Shown: positions 14,789 through 22,273 of the stretch, piece by piece
Layout of the letters: every line of letters begins with the position of its first letter
How positions within the stretch are numbered: position 1 is the first letter of the stretch
Origin: JBDSKH01 sp035495435
GTDB taxonomy: Bacteria > Actinomycetota > Actinomycetes > Actinomycetales > Microbacteriaceae
Assembly: GCA_035495435.1 (NCBI GenBank)
Contig: DATJFV010000031.1
Location: 1-40,863 of the forward strand
DNA length: 40,863 bases
Direction: 5' to 3'
Made by a program: the position numbers and the translations under genes
Notes under the pieces: generated by a model
What the model saw: only the letters and a program-made list of their open reading frames with translations
Database searches by the model: none
What the model was told of the DNA's origin: nothing

Positions 14789-14826
14789 GTTTCGCCCCGT
14801 GCAGCCTCCCGCGCACGGGGCGAAAC
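14789..14826. terminator. Bidirectional hairpin terminator between convergent genes
   Basis: GTTTCGCCCCGTGC pairs perfectly with GCACGGGGCGAAAC (14-bp stem, 10-nt loop). It lies between the ends of the 14257 gene (+) and the reductase gene (-). Confidence 0.8.
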
Positions 14827-14874
14827 TGTCACCTCGTCGCGCGGGCACCCGGCGCGACCCGCCCGCCCGGCGCC

Positions 14875-16461
14875 CTACACGTCGAGCGCGAGCCGCGACC
14901 CGACGGCGCGCGAGACGCACGGGTACATGACGCCCAGCTCGATCTTCTCGTCGTCGTCGAGCACCGAGTCGAGGTGCTGCGGAGTCCCGTCGAGCACCCG
15001 CACCTCGCAACTTCCGCACACCCCGCGTCGGCACGACGCGATCACCGGCACCCCGCGGGCCTCGATCGCGTCGAGCACGCTGGTCTGCGCGGGCACCTGC
15101 ACCACCACCCCGCTGCGCACGCAGTCGACCGTCAGCTCGGCCGCGGCCACCTCGGCCACTCGCACCTTCGGCACGAAGTGCTCGGTGTGGAACCGTTCGG
15201 CGGGGCTCGCCGCGCGCACCGCGTCGATCAGCTCCTCCGGCCCGCAGCAGTACACCTCGGTCGTCGCACCCGACCACTGCGCGACCGCGGCAGCGACATC
15301 CGCTCGCGCCGGGTGCTCGTCGCGCGCGTAGGCGAACACGCGATCCGGATGCTGCACTAACAGGTCGCCGACGAACGCCATGGTCGTGCGGCTGCGTCCG
15401 AGATACAGCAGGCGCCAGTCGCGCCGGGCCGGCAGCGCGTCGATCATCGCCCGCAGCGGGGTGATGCCGATGCCGCCGGCCACGAACAGGTAGTCCGGCG
15501 CCGCCACCAGCGGGAAGTGGTTGCGCGGCTCCCACACCTCCAGCGTCGCCCCGACGCGCAGCTGGTCGTGGATCCACGCCGACCCTCCGCGCGACTGCGG
15601 GTCGCGCAGCACGGCGATCTCGTAGTGCCCACGATCGGCGGGGTCGCCGCACAGCGAGTACTGGCGCGTGTCACCGGTGGGAAGCTCCAGGGTGAGGTGC
15701 GCGCCCGGCTCCCACGGGGTGACGTCACCGCCCCCGAGCGGCACGAGACGCACGCTGCGGACGCCGTCGGCGGCATCCGCCAGACCAACGACCACCATCG
15801 TGCTCGTCGCCGGCTCGGACGCGACCGGCCGCGCCGGCACCGCGGGCCCGGCACCCGCACCCGCACCCGCACCGGCACCCGCCGCCACCACCGCACCCGA
15901 CACCCCCGCCGCACCCGCGACCGCCGGCACCCGCCGCGACGCCAGCACCAGCCGTACCACGATCGCCATCGCGGTCACCGACAGCAGCACCGTCGACAGC
16001 GTCGTGTACCACCACTGCCCGACGTCGGTGCCGGACAGCCCCGCATGGAACGCGACCCCGAGCACCGCCGCGTAGTTGGTGTAGTGCAGGCCCTTCCAGA
16101 ATTTCTGCGGCAGCCGGTCGCGGATCAGCGACGACCCGTACACGGCGACGAGCAGGTAGAACGCGACGATGCCGATCGCCACCCCGAGCGGCCGGTACTC
16201 GGCCTGGAACGGCACGAGCACATCGAGCACCGAGAACTGCAGCCAGCCATCGAGCATGAGCGACACCAGGTGCAGCACCAGCATGATCAGCGACACCCCG
16301 CCGAGGTAGCGGTGCAGGTCTTGCAGCCGGCTCGCGTCGTCGACCTTGCGCAGCACGCGGGTCGACAGCAGCACGCCCCAGATCACCGACAGGGTCATCA
16401 GCGTCCACGCGATCAGCCCGCTGGTGCGGGTGACATACCACCAGATGTGCGGGTCGTTCAC
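14875..16461 (-). CDS. Haem-containing ferric-reductase-type membrane domain fused to FAD/NAD reductase and 2Fe-2S ferredoxin
   Basis: 528 aa. Residues 1-175 hold about five to six helices of a ferric-reductase-like domain; H50/H64 and H126/H139 are spaced to bind two b haems across the membrane. Residues 181-213 are an Ala/Gly linker. Next come an FAD site (RQYSL, about 270), a NAD site (GGIGITPLRAM, about 343) and a C-terminal plant-type 2Fe-2S domain with C477, C482, C485 and C515 (CX4CX2CX29C). It should take electrons from NAD(P)H to the outer face of the membrane. The order flavin-then-ferredoxin at the C-terminus resembles phthalate dioxygenase reductase. It overlaps apbE by 4 nt (ATGA). 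Confidence 0.88.
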   Translation of the reverse strand: MNDPHIWWYVTRTSGLIAWTLMTLSVIWGVLLSTRVLRKVDDASRLQDLHRYLGGVSLIMLVLHLVSLMLDGWLQFSVLDVLVPFQAEYRPLGVAIGIVAFYLLVAVYGSSLIRDRLPQKFWKGLHYTNYAAVLGVAFHAGLSGTDVGQWWYTTLSTVLLSVTAMAIVVRLVLASRRVPAVAGAAGVSGAVVAAGAGAGAGAGAGPAVPARPVASEPATSTMVVVGLADAADGVRSVRLVPLGGGDVTPWEPGAHLTLELPTGDTRQYSLCGDPADRGHYEIAVLRDPQSRGGSAWIHDQLRVGATLEVWEPRNHFPLVAAPDYLFVAGGIGITPLRAMIDALPARRDWRLLYLGRSRTTMAFVGDLLVQHPDRVFAYARDEHPARADVAAAVAQWSGATTEVYCCGPEELIDAVRAASPAERFHTEHFVPKVRVAEVAAAELTVDCVRSGVVVQVPAQTSVLDAIEARGVPVIASCRRGVCGSCEVRVLDGTPQHLDSVLDDDEKIELGVMYPCVSRAVGSRLALDV

Positions 16462-17357
16462 CGGAAGTCCTCCCAGGTCGAGGTGGCATGCACAGCGCCG
16501 TCGGCGGTCACGATGAAGCCCGCAGCGTTGCGGGTGGGAAGCCAGGCGAGCGTGTCACCGATGGGGTGCACGAACGCGTACTTGGCGAGCGCTTCGGCGC
16601 GCGCGCCCGAACCGGCGATGACGGTGACCGCATCGATGTCGTCGCGTGCGCTCGCCCCGGTGCGCGGGTCGATGAGGTGGTGGCGTTCGGCCCCGTCCCG
16701 CATCCAGCGGCGCTTGCGGGTGCCGGATGTGGCGACAGCTCCCTCGGCGAGGCGCACGGTGGTGCGGTGGCGGGCCGGTTCTCGCGGGTCCTCGATGCCG
16801 ATCACCCAGCCCCCCGGCTGCGGCGCCTCGCCGAACACCACCAGGTCGCCGGCGATCTCGACCATCGCACCGGACGCGCCGCGCACGCGCGCCAGCGAGG
16901 TGAGGCGGTCGGCGGCGTACCCCTTGCCGATGCCGCCGGCGTCGACGGTGAGTCCGGCTGGCAGTGTCACCTCGAAACCGTCGATGATGGTGTCTCCGAA
17001 CGCTCCCCCGGCGTGTGCGGTCGGCGGCAGGGCGGTCGAATGCGCCGGGTCGACCATCGAGACCGCGTACCCCGCGTCGACGAGCGCCGGCAGCAGCGTC
17101 GGATCGAAGGCGCCCCCGGTCTCGGCGATCGCCTGACCCATCACGTGCAGCAGCCCGACGGTGGCCGGGTCGACGCGCACCGGCGCGCCGTCGGCGAGGT
17201 TCAGCCGGGACAGGTCGCTGCCCGGCAGAAACCTCGACCAGAGGCCCTCGAGCCGCTCGAGTTCGCGCAGCACGGCGTCCATGACGCCGCTGCCGCCCCC
17301 CACGATCGTCACCGTCGCATGGGCCCCCATCGCCGCAACGCGGCGCGACTCGATCAT
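16458..17357 (-). CDS. apbE: FAD:protein FMN transferase
   Basis: 299 aa. ApbE motifs present: MGAHATVTI near the start, LWSRFLPGSDLSRLN, GGAFDPTLLP, VDAGGIGKGYAADR (about 155-168), GDLVVFG, then HHLIDPRTGASA and the DAVTVIA region with metal-binding acidic residues. ApbE cleaves FAD and attaches FMN covalently to a Ser/Thr in a target protein outside the membrane. No obvious lipobox or signal peptide is seen, so its location is uncertain. It lies 10 nt after the Lys/Pro-rich gene and overlaps the reductase gene; no FMN-acceptor domain is encoded beside it, which is odd for this type of cluster. Confidence 0.92.
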   Translation of the reverse strand: MIESRRVAAMGAHATVTIVGGGSGVMDAVLRELERLEGLWSRFLPGSDLSRLNLADGAPVRVDPATVGLLHVMGQAIAETGGAFDPTLLPALVDAGYAVSMVDPAHSTALPPTAHAGGAFGDTIIDGFEVTLPAGLTVDAGGIGKGYAADRLTSLARVRGASGAMVEIAGDLVVFGEAPQPGGWVIGIEDPREPARHRTTVRLAEGAVATSGTRKRRWMRDGAERHHLIDPRTGASARDDIDAVTVIAGSGARAEALAKYAFVHPIGDTLAWLPTRNAAGFIVTADGAVHATSTWEDFR

Positions 17358-17367
17358 CGGCGGCAGG

Positions 17368-17697
17368 TCAGGACGAGCCGCTCGACCCGTTGGTCACGGG
17401 CGCGGGAGCGGGGGCGGGCTTCGGCGGCTTCGGCTTCGTCGCTGCCGGTTTGGCCGCCGGCTTCGGGGCGGATGCCGGCTTCGCCGGGGCGGGCGCGGGC
17501 TTGGGCGCCGCGACGAGCGACTTGATCTGAATCGCGGTCAGCGATTTGGCGGATGCCGCAGCAGCATCCGCAGAGACGGCGGCCTCGCGCTCATGCGCAG
17601 CCGCCGTCTGGAACCCGCTGACCATGCCGACGAAAGCAAGGGCGGTGGCGACGCCCACCGTGGTGCGCGCCGCCGCCGCCGGGTGCTTCTTAGTCAT
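17368..17697 (-). CDS. Small exported Ala/Pro/Lys-rich protein
   Basis: 109 aa from ATG 17697. Residues 1-12 are basic, residues 13-33 form a hydrophobic segment (VGVATALAFVGMVSGFQTA) acting as signal or anchor, followed by a helix (REAAVSADAAAASAKSLTAIQIKSL) and then a Pro/Ala/Lys repeat tail ending in a Gly/Ser-rich end. Such tails often cross or bind the cell wall. The ATG lies inside the last codons of the upstream gene (8-nt overlap), so translation is coupled. It sits just before apbE; a structural link in an extracellular electron chain is a guess. Confidence 0.72.
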   Translation of the reverse strand: MTKKHPAAAARTTVGVATALAFVGMVSGFQTAAAHEREAAVSADAAAASAKSLTAIQIKSLVAAPKPAPAPAKPASAPKPAAKPAATKPKPPKPAPAPAPVTNGSSGSS

Positions 17698-18112
17698 CGT
17701 GACCGGAGTCGTCGCTGCCCGAGTCGTCATGTCCGGAGTCGCCCCCGTGGTCGTCGCTGCCCGAGTCGTCGCTTCCGGAGTCGCCCCCGTGGTCGTCGCC
17801 GGCGTCGTGACCGGCGCCGTCGTCGGAGCCCGACACGCCGCCGCTGGTGCCGCCACTGGTGCCGCCGTTGTCGTCTCCGGCGTCGTGGCCGGCGCCGTCG
17901 TCGTCACCCGGCTCGCCGGTGATCGTCGGGTCGGGGGTGGGGGTCAGGCTGTCGTCGGGCCCCGACGTCGGGGTGCCCACGAGCACCGACGGCGCGTTGC
18001 CGATGTTTCCGTTGTCCACGCTGGCCAGGGTGCCGGCGTTGACGGCCATCGCGGCGCCCGCCGTAGCGAGCACCCCCACGACCGAGGCGATGATGATGAA
18101 CGGTGTCTTCAT
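17690..18112 (-). CDS. Exported Asp/Gly/His/Ser-rich protein
   Basis: 140 aa from ATG 18112. Residues 1-24 form a signal peptide (IIIASVVGVLATAGAAMA). After a 45-residue linker, the last 75 residues are repeats built from Asp, Gly, Ser and His (GAGHDAGDD, GSDDSGSDDHGGDSGHDD), highly acidic with regularly spaced histidines. This suggests a divalent or ferric metal-binding tail; no family is recognised. It is the first gene of a four-gene operon ending in the haem reductase and is divergent from the response regulator. A TAACGT -10 box lies 7 nt before the ATG. Confidence 0.75.
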   Translation of the reverse strand: MKTPFIIIASVVGVLATAGAAMAVNAGTLASVDNGNIGNAPSVLVGTPTSGPDDSLTPTPDPTITGEPGDDDGAGHDAGDDNGGTSGGTSGGVSGSDDGAGHDAGDDHGGDSGSDDSGSDDHGGDSGHDDSGSDDSGHDD

Positions 18113-18119
18113 GTCATCG

Positions 18120-18125
18120 ACGTTA
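18120..18125 (-). promoter_or_regulatory. -10 box (TAACGT) for the Asp/His-rich gene and its operon
   Basis: TAACGT lies 7 nt before ATG 18112 on the minus strand: near-leaderless transcript for the operon of exported proteins, apbE and reductase. Confidence 0.5.
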
Positions 18126-18157
18126 GGGATCGCTCGTCGAACACAGGGCTGTCGGAT

Positions 18158-18176
18158 ATCCAAGAAACATCCAAGA
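18158..18176. promoter_or_regulatory. Direct repeats ATCCAAGA spaced 11 bp, probable response-regulator site
   Basis: ATCCAAGA occurs at 18158 and 18169. Direct half-sites one helical turn (11 bp) apart are the usual binding pattern of OmpR/PhoB regulators. The site lies 33-64 bp upstream of the minus-strand operon start and 51 bp before the regulator gene. Confidence 0.6.
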
Positions 18177-18226
18177 TCCGTCCGGTGCGCGAGCGGAGAT
18201 CGCACCCCGCACCCCCAGAATGGACC

Positions 18227-18895
18227 ATGCGCGTACTGCTGATCGAAGACGATCCGGCAGTCGCGGCCGGGGTCGCCGACGCGCTCACCGGCGCCGCCCA
18301 CGAGGTGCGGCACGAGTCGACCGGGGCGGCCGGGCTGGCCGCGTTCGACGCGGCCCCCGCCGAACTGGTGGTGCTCGACCTCGGGCTGCCCGACATGGAC
18401 GGCACCGACGTGTGCCGTGCCATCCGCGCCACCTCCAACGTGCCGATCATCGTGATCAGTGCGCGATCCGACGAGATCGACCGGGTGCTCGCCCTCGAGA
18501 TGGGCGCCGACGACTACCTCGTCAAGCCGTTCGGAATTCGCGAACTGATCGCCCGCATCCGCGCCGTCTCCCGCCGCGTCGTGCCCGACACCCCCAGCAC
18601 CGGCGAGCGCACCCTCGGACCGCTGGTCATCGACGAGCGCGCCCGGCGGGTGCGTCTGCACGGCGACGAACTGCATCTGACGCCGACCGAGTTCGACCTG
18701 CTGCGCTACCTCGCCGACGACCCCGGTGCGGTGCTGCGCCGCTCCGACATCCTGCGCGACGTGTGGAAGACCGAGTGGTTCGGCGCCACCAAGACCCTCG
18801 ACGCGCACGTCGCGGCGCTGCGCAAGAAGCTCGGCTCGGCCGACTGGATCGTGTCGGTGCGCGGCATCGGGTTCCGGTTCGAGGTTCCCGCATGA
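18227..18895 (+). CDS. OmpR-family response regulator
   Basis: 222 aa from ATG 18227. Receiver domain: acidic pocket EDD at 7-9, phospho-acceptor D51 in VVLDLGLPDMDG, the switch region IIVISAR and the conserved lysine in LVKPF. Winged-helix DNA-binding domain: residues about 130-222, with LTPTEFDLLRYL and VSVRGIGFRFE. It overlaps the kinase gene by 4 nt (ATGA). It is divergent from the exported-protein/apbE/reductase operon and two ATCCAAGA repeats lie between, so it probably controls that operon. Confidence 0.92.
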   Translation: MRVLLIEDDPAVAAGVADALTGAAHEVRHESTGAAGLAAFDAAPAELVVLDLGLPDMDGTDVCRAIRATSNVPIIVISARSDEIDRVLALEMGADDYLVKPFGIRELIARIRAVSRRVVPDTPSTGERTLGPLVIDERARRVRLHGDELHLTPTEFDLLRYLADDPGAVLRRSDILRDVWKTEWFGATKTLDAHVAALRKKLGSADWIVSVRGIGFRFEVPA

Positions 18896-20361
18896 CCTGG
18901 CGGTTCGTGCTCGCCATCCTGGTCGCCACCCTGGTGGTGCTGGTGTCGCTGCTGGTGCCGATCGCCGGGTATCTGGCCAGCGCCGAACGCGACCGCATCA
19001 TCACCTCGCTCGAGCGCGACGCCTTCGTGCTCGCCGGCCGCTCCGAGGAGTCGCTCGAAACCGCCGACGCCGCGGGGCGCGACGTCATCACCCAGCTGGC
19101 CCAGGACTACCGGGCCGCGAGCGGTGCGCGCATCGTCGTCGTGGACGCGCAGGGCATCGCGATCGTGACCAGCGACGACGACCCCACCGCCGTCGGCTCG
19201 TCGTACCTGTCACGCCCCGAGATCGCCACCGCACTGACCGGTCAGATCGCCAGCGGCACCCGGTACTCCAACACCCTGTCGCTGAACCTGCTCTACGTCG
19301 CCGTGCCGGTGCTCAGCGGCGACCGCATCTTCGGGGCGGTGCGGCTCACGTATCCGGCGCAGGTGGTGACGGATGCCGTGAACGGCAAAGTGGGCACCCT
19401 CGGCATCGTGGCGCTCACCACCGTTCTGCTGGCCGGGGTGGTGGGCCTGATTCTGTCGCGCACCGTCACCCGGCGGTTGCGCCGGCTGACCGAGCTGACA
19501 GAAGGGTTCGCGGAGGGGCGGCTCGACGAGCGCGCCGACGTCGGCTCCGGCGCCGCCGAACTGCGCTCCCTGGGCCGCTCGTTCAACGCGATGGCCGAGC
19601 GGCTGGCGGCGTCGCTCGACGCGCAGCGCCGGTTCGCCGCCGACGCGTCGCACCAACTGCGCACACCGCTCACCGCGCTGCGCCTGCGACTCGAGCGGGC
19701 GCGCCAGCTGAGCGAGGCCGACCCGGCAGCGGTGACCGACCGCATCGCCGCCGCCGAAACCGAAGTCGACCGGCTCGACACGCTCGTCGAAGGGCTGCTG
19801 CTGCTCAGTCGCAGCGAAGCGCACGCCTTCCCGCTCGAGAAGATCGACCTGGCCGTGATCGCCCGCGACCGCGTCGAGCAGTGGCGGCCGCTCGGCACCG
19901 AGTCGGGCGTCGACATCGTCTACGAGGGCCCGGCGAGCGCCGTCGTGCTCTCGTCGGCGGCGGCCGTGGAGCAGATCGCCGACAACTACCTCGACAACGC
20001 GCTGTCGGTGAGCCCGCGAGGGTCGCGGATCGTCGTGCGGGTGACTCCGGACGGACGCGGGGCGGCGCTGCACGTCGTCGACGAGGGGCCGGGCCTCGAG
20101 GGCGAGGCGCTCGAGCGCGCGTTCGACCGATTCTGGACGGGCCGCGCCGACGCGGGCGGCACCGGTTTGGGGCTGTCGATCGTGGCGCAGTTGGCGCAGG
20201 CTAGTGGGGGTGCGGTGCGGCTCGAGAACCGGCCGGGCGGCGGCCTCGACGCCCAGGCGTCGTTCGGCGAGGACTGGACCCCCGAGCGTGTCAGTGGGCC
20301 GGCGCGGCGTGGGCTCCGCTCCCGTGCGCGCCGGTCGGACGGCGTCGGGGGCCCCGCCTAG
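18892..20361 (+). CDS. Sensor histidine kinase
   Basis: 489 aa. A first membrane helix (residues 4-28), an extracellular domain of about 130 residues (sCache/PAS-like, IVVVDAQGIAIVTSDDDPTAVG), a second helix (about 168-190), HAMP (VTRRLRRLTELTEGFAEG), then DHp with H254 in ADASHQLRTPLTAL, and a catalytic domain with N box NYLDNAL, VVDEGPGL, GTGLGLSI. The tail beyond residue 465 is Arg/Gly-rich and poorly conserved. It is coupled to the response regulator. What it senses is unknown; the neighbouring reductase genes suggest redox state or metal. Confidence 0.92.
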   Translation: MTWRFVLAILVATLVVLVSLLVPIAGYLASAERDRIITSLERDAFVLAGRSEESLETADAAGRDVITQLAQDYRAASGARIVVVDAQGIAIVTSDDDPTAVGSSYLSRPEIATALTGQIASGTRYSNTLSLNLLYVAVPVLSGDRIFGAVRLTYPAQVVTDAVNGKVGTLGIVALTTVLLAGVVGLILSRTVTRRLRRLTELTEGFAEGRLDERADVGSGAAELRSLGRSFNAMAERLAASLDAQRRFAADASHQLRTPLTALRLRLERARQLSEADPAAVTDRIAAAETEVDRLDTLVEGLLLLSRSEAHAFPLEKIDLAVIARDRVEQWRPLGTESGVDIVYEGPASAVVLSSAAAVEQIADNYLDNALSVSPRGSRIVVRVTPDGRGAALHVVDEGPGLEGEALERAFDRFWTGRADAGGTGLGLSIVAQLAQASGGAVRLENRPGGGLDAQASFGEDWTPERVSGPARRGLRSRARRSDGVGGPA

Positions 20362-20364
20362 GCT
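20359..20364 (+). promoter_or_regulatory. -10 box (TAGGCT) of radA overlapping the kinase stop codon
   Basis: TAGGCT contains the TAG stop of the kinase gene and is followed by GACGGC (6 nt) and then the radA ATG 20371. Confidence 0.55.
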
Positions 20365-20370
20365 GACGGC

Positions 20371-21720
20371 ATGGCCAAACCCGCCGCGTCTCCGTACGCC
20401 TGCAGCGAGTGCGGCTGGACGGGCGCCAAGTGGTACGGCCGCTGCCCCGAGTGCCAGGTCTGGGGCAGCATCGTCGAGCGCGGGCGCCCCGTGGTGGCGA
20501 TGGCGGCGGCGAAGGTACCCGAGGGTCGCAGCGCCCGGCCGATCACCGCGGTGGGCACCGGCTCCGCGGCCCACTGGCCCTCGGGGATCGCGGAATTCGA
20601 CCGCGTGCTCGGCGGCGGGCTGGTGGCCGGCGCCGCCATCCTGCTCAGCGGCGAGCCGGGCGTCGGCAAGTCGACCCTGCTGCTCGAGGTCGCGGCCCGC
20701 GCCGCTCGCAGCGGCAACCGTGTGCTCTACGTCAGCGCCGAAGAGTCGGCGTCGCAGGTGCGGCTGCGTGCCGAACGCACCGGTGCGCTGGCCGACGAGC
20801 TGTACCTCGCCGCCGAAACCGACCTCGCCACCATCCTCGGGCACATCGACGAGGTGCGTCCGGCGCTGGTGATCGTCGACTCGGTGCAGACGGTGTCATC
20901 CGCGATGTCGGAGGGCGCGGCGGGGCAGCCCGCACAGGTGCGCGAGGTCGCGGGAACGCTCATCCGCATCGCCAAAGACCGCGGCATCCCGCTGCTGCTC
21001 GTCGGGCATGTCACCAAAGACGGCACCATCGCGGGGCCGCGGCTGCTGGAGCATCTGGTGGATGTGGTGTGCAGCTTCGAGGGCGACCGCCAGACGGCGC
21101 TGCGGTTCGTGCGCGCCCTGAAGAACCGGTTCGGCCCGACCGACGAGGTCGGCTGCTTCGAGATGAACGGCGACGGCATCGCTGAGGTGCCCGACCCGTC
21201 GGGGCTGTTCCTGTCGCGCTCGGGCAAACAGGTGTCGGGCACCTGCGTGACCATCGCGCTCGAGGGCCGGCGCGCGCTGCCGGTCGAGGTGCAGGCGCTG
21301 ATCGTCACAACGAAGGCCCCGCAGCCGCGGCGCGTGGTGAACGGCGTGGACTCGGCGCGGGTCGCGATGCTGCTGGCGGTGCTCGAGCGGCGGGCGCACC
21401 TGAAGGTCTCTGATGCGGATGTCTACGTGTCGACCGTGGGCGGCATCCGTCTCAGCGAACCGGCCGCCGACCTCGCCATCGCCCTGGCCGTCGCCAGCGC
21501 CCTGCGCGACAAGCCGATGCCGGGCACGTTGGCGGCGGTGGGCGAGATCTCGCTCGCCGGCGAGATCCGGCCGGTGACGGCGGCGCGCCTGCGGGCGGCC
21601 GAGGCCCGGCGACTCGGCTTCGCGCAGCTGCTCGACGGCGAGAGCGGAGACCTCGCCGCAGTGCTCGCGACCGCTTTCGCGTCCGGCGCCGCCGCATCCG
21701 CCGACCGCCCCGCGTTCTGA
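20371..21720 (+). CDS. radA: DNA repair protein RadA (Sms)
   Basis: 449 aa, normal length. The N-terminal zinc finger is CSECGWTGAKWYGRCPEC (residues 11-28). Walker A GEPGVGKST is near 95-103, the RadA-specific KNRFG motif near 251-255, and a Lon-protease-like C-terminal domain (VGGIRLSEPAADLAIALAVA) lacks the protease role. RadA is a DnaB-like helicase acting in branch migration during recombination repair. The start lies 6 nt after a -10 box, suggesting its own leaderless transcript. Two family A repeats follow the stop 12 nt later. Confidence 0.96.
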   Translation: MAKPAASPYACSECGWTGAKWYGRCPECQVWGSIVERGRPVVAMAAAKVPEGRSARPITAVGTGSAAHWPSGIAEFDRVLGGGLVAGAAILLSGEPGVGKSTLLLEVAARAARSGNRVLYVSAEESASQVRLRAERTGALADELYLAAETDLATILGHIDEVRPALVIVDSVQTVSSAMSEGAAGQPAQVREVAGTLIRIAKDRGIPLLLVGHVTKDGTIAGPRLLEHLVDVVCSFEGDRQTALRFVRALKNRFGPTDEVGCFEMNGDGIAEVPDPSGLFLSRSGKQVSGTCVTIALEGRRALPVEVQALIVTTKAPQPRRVVNGVDSARVAMLLAVLERRAHLKVSDADVYVSTVGGIRLSEPAADLAIALAVASALRDKPMPGTLAAVGEISLAGEIRPVTAARLRAAEARRLGFAQLLDGESGDLAAVLATAFASGAAASADRPAF

Positions 21721-21732
21721 CCCCCCTCACCC

Positions 21733-21866
21733 CGCCGGTTGAGTAGCAGCCGACGGCTGGGTATCGAAACCCCGCTCTCGCCGGTTGAGTAGCAGCCGAA
21801 GGCTGCGTATCGAAACCCTCCCGGCCGCACTGGGTTTCGATACGCGCTTCGCGCTACTCAACCGGC
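21733..21866. repeat. Cluster of three family A hairpin repeats after radA
   Basis: Copies at 21733-21772 and 21781-21818 read GGTTGAGTAGC... on the plus strand, with inner stems CAGCCgacgGCTG-like and GCAGCC/GGCTGC. The third, 21832-21866, is inverted with stem GCGC/GCGC. The first copy starts 12 nt after the radA stop. Confidence 0.85.
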
Positions 21867-21875
21867 GCGCGCCCC

Positions 21876-21881
21876 TACGCT
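21876..21881 (+). promoter_or_regulatory. -10 box (TACGCT) of acyP
   Basis: TACGCT, CTCCCC (6 nt), ATG 21888: leaderless arrangement directly after a family A repeat. Confidence 0.55.
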
Positions 21882-21887
21882 CTCCCC

Positions 21888-22145
21888 ATGGCGACACGTG
21901 TCCTCATCGCCGGCCGGGTGCAGGGCGTCGGCTTCCGCTGGGCGACCCGCGCCGAAGCCGAGCGCCTGGGAGCCACCGGCACCGTGCGCAACCTGCCCGA
22001 CGGCCGGGTCGAGGTGGTCGTCGACGACTGCCCCGAGCTGGTCGAATGGCTGCGGCACGGTCCCGCGGGGGCGGATGTCACCGGTGTCGAGGTCGCGGAT
22101 GCGGCGGCGTCCGGCGAGAGCGGCTTTCGAATCCTCGCCGGTTGA
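21888..22145 (+). CDS. acyP: Acylphosphatase
   Basis: 85 aa, typical length. The signature GRVQGVGFRW (residues 9-18) contains the phosphate-binding loop with the catalytic Arg (R17), and GTVRNLPDG contains the catalytic Asn. It hydrolyses acyl phosphates such as carbamoyl or acetyl phosphate in the cytoplasm. The last codons and stop (GCC GGT TGA) are part of a family A repeat. It converges on the 22274 gene with three repeats between. Confidence 0.95.
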   Translation: MATRVLIAGRVQGVGFRWATRAEAERLGATGTVRNLPDGRVEVVVDDCPELVEWLRHGPAGADVTGVEVADAAASGESGFRILAG

Positions 22146-22272
22146 GTAGCGGCCGTAGGCCGCGTATCGAAACCAGGACGGAGCGGGGTTTCGACACGCG
22201 TCGCCTCCGGCGGCGCTACTCAACCGGCAGAGCGGGTTTCGATACGCGCCTGCGGCGCTACTCAACCGGCGG
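22139..22272. repeat. Cluster of three family A repeats between convergent gene ends
   Basis: 22139-22175 reads GGTTGAGTAGC on the plus strand (stem GCGGCC/GGCCGC) and gives acyP its stop. 22187-22228 and 22234-22272 are in the opposite orientation, pointing at the end of the minus-strand gene at 22274. Confidence 0.85.
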
Positions 22273-22273
22273 G

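Noticed and set aside
15200..15290. SGAT-like string in the reductase as a possible ApbE flavinylation site
   Set aside because: It lies in the NAD-binding region expected in the cytoplasm, and the upstream Asp of the acceptor motif is missing.
13076..15652. An 858-codon minus-strand frame spanning the nucleotidyltransferase gene, tRNA-Ser and the reductase end
   Set aside because: It runs through the tRNA and two terminators; only the last 213 codons look like protein. A frame inside the tRNA (13846-14100) shows the usual GSNPTG-type artefact.
17401..17930. Ala/Pro/Arg-rich plus-strand frames opposite the small exported proteins
   Set aside because: Antisense of low-complexity repeats; the minus frames have signal peptides, coupled starts and a -10 box.
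21733..22272. Repeat clusters as a CRISPR array
   Set aside because: Units are palindromic, occur in both orientations, have irregular spacing and no unique spacers; no cas genes are nearby.
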